From the NCBI GenBank assembly GCA_003167015.1, contig PMUF01000661.1:10461-17104 (forward strand): a stretch of 6,644 nt of DNA. The letters are read 5' to 3'. This document shows positions 3,905-6,644 of this stretch, in pieces. Numbering within the stretch: the first letter of the stretch is position 1; every line of letters starts with the position of its first letter. Both the position numbers and the translations under genes were made by a program. The stretch comes from Chitinophagaceae bacterium. Lineage in GTDB: Bacteria > Bacteroidota > Bacteroidia > Chitinophagales > Chitinophagaceae. The notes below the pieces were generated by a model. That model worked only from the letters and a program-made list of their open reading frames with translations. It did no database searches and was not told where the DNA came from.

Positions 3905-6334
3905 TTCCTCAAAATAAATTCTCTTGACGCGCTGCGAGACGCCGGTGAGGATCTCATAGGGGATCGTCTGCGCCCAAACCGCTAACTGACTGACAGATAA
4001 TTCCTTACCGAATACGATCACTTCGTCCCCTTCCCGTACCCCGGGAATACCGGTAATATCGATCATTGTCAGGTCCATGCTGATACTGCCGATCGTAGGC
4101 GCCAGCCGGTCTTTGATCCACATTTTGCCGGCTCCATTGCCCAGATTACGGGAATAGCCATCGGCATAGCCAATGCGGACAGTAGCAATGACCGTTCCCG
4201 GCGCTGCTATACCCCTGCGGTTATACCCAATGGTATCTCCTTCATGCAGGTGCTTGATCTGGGCGATCGTTGTTTTGAGGGTAGAGACTTCCCGGAGGCC
4301 GGAAAGCAGATGCGCACTGTCGATACCATAGAGGCCGATGCCCAGTCTTATCATATCCAGCTGCCACTGCGGATGTCGCACGATACCTGCTGAATTTGCC
4401 ATATGCCGGATGAAGGAATAGCCCAGCGCCTTCTCCAGCCGGTCTGCCGCCGCCAGGTAGGCCGCACCTTGTCCGCGGGAAAAGGCATCCTGTTGAGCTT
4501 CTTCGCTGGCGGCAAAATGACTGAAAACACTCTGTACCTTAAAGGCCGACCCCGGCAGCACCTGGCACAATTCATCCCAGTCCGCCGCGGGAAAGCCCAG
4601 CCGGTTCATGCCTGTCTCCAACTCGATATGCACGGGAAAGGCCGGTATTCCTTCTTTCTTCAGCCAGTTATCAAAGATGCGCAATAGAGGGAAAGAATAG
4701 ATGACCGGCTCGAGGTTATATTGTACCAGCGAATCGAAGGAGCTGGTCTCCGTATTCATGATCATGATGGGCATCCGGATGCCGCCCTTACGCAGGGCAA
4801 CGCCTTCATCCGCATAAGCCACACCGAGATAATCCACGCCGTGAAATTGCAGCAGACTGGCGATCTCGAAACTGCCGCTCCCATAGGCGAATGCCTTGAC
4901 CATCGCCATGACCTTAGTGGCGGGCTGCAACAGCTGACGGTAGGCGCGGAGATTCGCCGCCATCGCATTCAGATCGACTTCCATGACCGTTTGGTGGATC
5001 TGCTCGGTCAGCCATTTGTCTATCTCTTCGAATTCGAAGATGCGGGCGCCCTTGAGCAAGACAGTCTCATCATGGAAGTGCAGGCGGTGCAGGTCCTCCC
5101 GGAAAGCCGCCACGGCAGGATAATAAAACGTTTCTCCCCCGAACCATTCACCGATGACGGCGGCATGCCCGCTGATTGTCGTACCGATGCCGATCAGGCG
5201 GTCCACCTTTTTCTGCTGCAGGGCGCGCGCTACTTCGGCGTAGAGTTCCTGTGGCGGACGTCCGCTCTCCAATATATCCGACAGGATCACGGTGTGCCGG
5301 GCATGTTGTTGCTGTTGCGACAGGAAGTCCAGCGCGATGGCCAGGCTGCTGAGGTCTGCGCTATAGCTGTCGTTGATGACGCTGCAATGGTTTATGCCGG
5401 CCTTCAGTTCGAGCCGCATGGCAATCGGCGACAGCATCGCGATCCGCGCCGCGATCTTCTCAACCGGGACCTGCAGCCACAAACAGGCGGCCACACAATG
5501 CATCGCATTTTCGATGGAGGCATCGTCGGTGAAAGGAATGGGAAAGGTGACAGGATCGATGCTGATCGTGGCGTCTGGACCGGTTCCCCAGGTGAACAGC
5601 TGCGGCACATGAGTGCCTGCTCTTCCTTTCACCCAGCCATCGACCGCGTTCACGATGTCCGGCTGATCATTGCAATAGATCAGCACGTCCGCGCCTTCGA
5701 ACAACTTCAGTTTCTCAGCCGCCTTCTGTGCCAGGCTGTCGAATCCCTCGCTATGCGCCTCGCCGATATTCGTAAAGATGCCGATGGTTGGGCGGATGAT
5801 CGGTTCGAGCCGCGCCATCTCGCCGCGGCGGGAAATGCCGGCCTCGAAGATCGCCAGTTCATGGGCCGGTTCCAGCTGCCAGACGCTCAGCGGGACTCCA
5901 ATCTGGGAATTATAGCTCTTGGGACTACGGACAATATGATAGTCTGCCGCCAGCAGTTGATTCAGCCATTCTTTTACGGTGGTCTTACCATTGCTGCCGG
6001 TGATGCCGATGACGGGAATGGAAAATTGCCGCCGGCGCCAGGCCGCCAGTGCCTGCAGGGCCTCAAGCGTGTCCGGTACGACGATGATGTTGGCGTCCGG
6101 CATGGTATCCGCTGCCTCGCCCTCCATCATAAAATTCCTCACCCCCCGCCGGTACAGCTCTTCCATAAAACGGCGTCCATCCCGCCGGGGCCCACGCAAG
6201 GCAATAAATAGTGATGTCGCCGGGAAGATCAGCCGCCGGCTGTCCAGCAACAGATGTTCGATGGCGTCGTCCGTGCGGAACTGCTGCCACTGGCCCTTGA
6301 CGATATCTGCAATATCTCGGATGGGATATTTCAT
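3902..6334 (-). CDS. murF/alr: Bifunctional UDP-MurNAc-tripeptide:D-Ala-D-Ala ligase / alanine racemase
   Basis: This 810-residue fusion is cytoplasmic and serves peptidoglycan precursor synthesis. The MurF half (about 1-445) adds D-Ala-D-Ala to UDP-MurNAc-tripeptide using ATP. It shows DSR at 31-33 in the substrate-binding N-domain, the P-loop GITGSNGKTT at 110-119 (K117), NSQIGVPLS at 142-150, TNIGEAHSEGF at 188-198, NDSYSADLSS at 321-330 (the DAYNANP-type motif) and LSDILESG at 351-358. The racemase half (about 450-810) interconverts L- and D-alanine with PLP. It shows the PLP lysine K480 in MVKAFAYGSG, ELETGMNRLGF at 571-581, RLGIGLYG at 663-670, the catalytic tyrosine Y723 in IGYADGY, SISMD at 750-754, and the C-terminal YEILTGVSQRVKRIYFEE. 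The fusion is well known in Bacteroidota, and both halves look active. The ATG at 6334-6332 overlaps the stop codon of the terC-like gene by four bases, which suggests coupled translation. The stop codon lies inside a hairpin (3883-3904). Confidence 0.95.
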   Translation of the reverse strand: MKYPIRDIADIVKGQWQQFRTDDAIEHLLLDSRRLIFPATSLFIALRGPRRDGRRFMEELYRRGVRNFMMEGEAADTMPDANIIVVPDTLEALQALAAWRRRQFSIPVIGITGSNGKTTVKEWLNQLLAADYHIVRSPKSYNSQIGVPLSVWQLEPAHELAIFEAGISRRGEMARLEPIIRPTIGIFTNIGEAHSEGFDSLAQKAAEKLKLFEGADVLIYCNDQPDIVNAVDGWVKGRAGTHVPQLFTWGTGPDATISIDPVTFPIPFTDDASIENAMHCVAACLWLQVPVEKIAARIAMLSPIAMRLELKAGINHCSVINDSYSADLSSLAIALDFLSQQQQHARHTVILSDILESGRPPQELYAEVARALQQKKVDRLIGIGTTISGHAAVIGEWFGGETFYYPAVAAFREDLHRLHFHDETVLLKGARIFEFEEIDKWLTEQIHQTVMEVDLNAMAANLRAYRQLLQPATKVMAMVKAFAYGSGSFEIASLLQFHGVDYLGVAYADEGVALRKGGIRMPIMIMNTETSSFDSLVQYNLEPVIYSFPLLRIFDNWLKKEGIPAFPVHIELETGMNRLGFPAADWDELCQVLPGSAFKVQSVFSHFAASEEAQQDAFSRGQGAAYLAAADRLEKALGYSFIRHMANSAGIVRHPQWQLDMIRLGIGLYGIDSAHLLSGLREVSTLKTTIAQIKHLHEGDTIGYNRRGIAAPGTVIATVRIGYADGYSRNLGNGAGKMWIKDRLAPTIGSISMDLTMIDITGIPGVREGDEVIVFGKELSVSQLAVWAQTIPYEILTGVSQRVKRIYFEE

Positions 6335-6644
6335 TGCTTGCTTCTACCCGAATATAATGAATAAAGAATGGACGTCGTAATGCAAAGGACGATGACGACC
6401 AGCGAGCCATACACGGGCAGGTATATATGGAAAATCTCCGCCAGCATTTTTAGCCCCAGCAGGATCAGCACGACCGCAATACCCTGCTGCAGATGGGTGA
6501 ATCGGTCCACTGCCCCGCGCAACAGAAAGAACAGCGACCGCAGCCCCAGGACCGCGAAAATATTAGAGGTGTAAATAACGATCATATCCTGGGAGATGCC
6601 GAACACGGCAGGGATAGAATCCACCGCGAAGATGATGTCGGTGG
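6331..6644 (-). CDS. TerC-family integral membrane protein, C-terminal part only
   Basis: About 103 residues are visible, from the right edge to a TGA at 6333-6331; the N-terminal part lies outside the window. The visible start TDIIFAVDSIPAVFGISQD, followed by YTSNIFAVLGLRSLFFLL, is the signature of the second half of TerC/Alx/YkoY proteins, including the conserved acidic residues of TDxxFAxDS. Several hydrophobic segments follow, then a short basic tail SGRSKQ. Family members are inner-membrane proteins linked to tellurium resistance in some species and to manganese export and metal loading of exported proteins in others; the substrate cannot be read here. The GTG at 6624-6622 encodes an internal valine of the conserved FAVDS motif and is not the start. 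The stop overlaps the murF/alr ATG (ATGA), so the two genes are probably one operon. Confidence 0.9.
   Translation of the reverse strand, partial: TDIIFAVDSIPAVFGISQDMIVIYTSNIFAVLGLRSLFFLLRGAVDRFTHLQQGIAVVLILLGLKMLAEIFHIYLPVYGSLVVIVLCITTSILYSLYSGRSKQ

Noticed and set aside
4721..6211. A 496-codon open frame on the plus strand opposite murF/alr
   Set aside because: It lies in codon register with murF/alr (its first base faces the third base of each murF/alr codon), so it stays open simply because murF/alr avoids TTA, CTA and TCA codons in this stretch. Its translation has no recognisable domain, whereas the opposite strand encodes clear MurF and Alr motifs throughout.

Overview
The window reads as chromosomal DNA of a Bacteroidota bacterium, most likely of the Chitinophagaceae or a close relative. 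The signs are a secreted protein ending in a type IX secretion (T9SS) C-terminal sorting domain, a fused MurF-alanine racemase gene, an LspA with the long periplasmic insertion usual in this phylum, a TAnnTTTG-type promoter box, and start codons without Shine-Dalgarno sequences. This placement is inference from gene content; no rRNA or other taxonomic marker is present.

Layout, left to right. Positions 1-299 (minus) hold the N-terminal end of a secreted protein that looks like a PQQ-dependent sugar dehydrogenase. It diverges from a large T9SS-secreted, adhesin-like protein at 530-2884 (plus). The 230-base gap between them holds no gene but contains two hairpins, a strong AGGAGG followed by a start-stop codon pair, and two tiny upstream reading frames. 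The adhesin gene converges on lspA (2967-3671, minus), with a perfect 9-bp hairpin and a weak candidate bidirectional terminator in the 82-base gap. Upstream of lspA lie a good -7 box, an operator-like palindrome, and a GC-rich stretch with three consecutive hairpins built on one plan (3817-3904). The last hairpin contains the stop codon of the next gene. That gene, 3902-6334 (minus), is the bifunctional murF/alr fusion. Its ATG overlaps the stop codon of a TerC-family membrane protein gene (6331-6644, minus) that runs off the right edge.

The right half is a cell-envelope block on the minus strand: terC and murF/alr are translationally coupled, and lspA follows on the same strand but appears to have its own promoter. 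MurF/Alr supplies D-alanine and adds D-Ala-D-Ala to the peptidoglycan precursor. LspA removes lipoprotein signal peptides. The left half encodes secreted proteins.

No RNA gene, mobile element, CRISPR array or defence system was seen. The protein-coding content is conventional. The most unusual material is in the non-coding DNA, chiefly the hairpin family at 3817-3904 with a possible relative at 2896-2916, and the structured leader region at 411-533.
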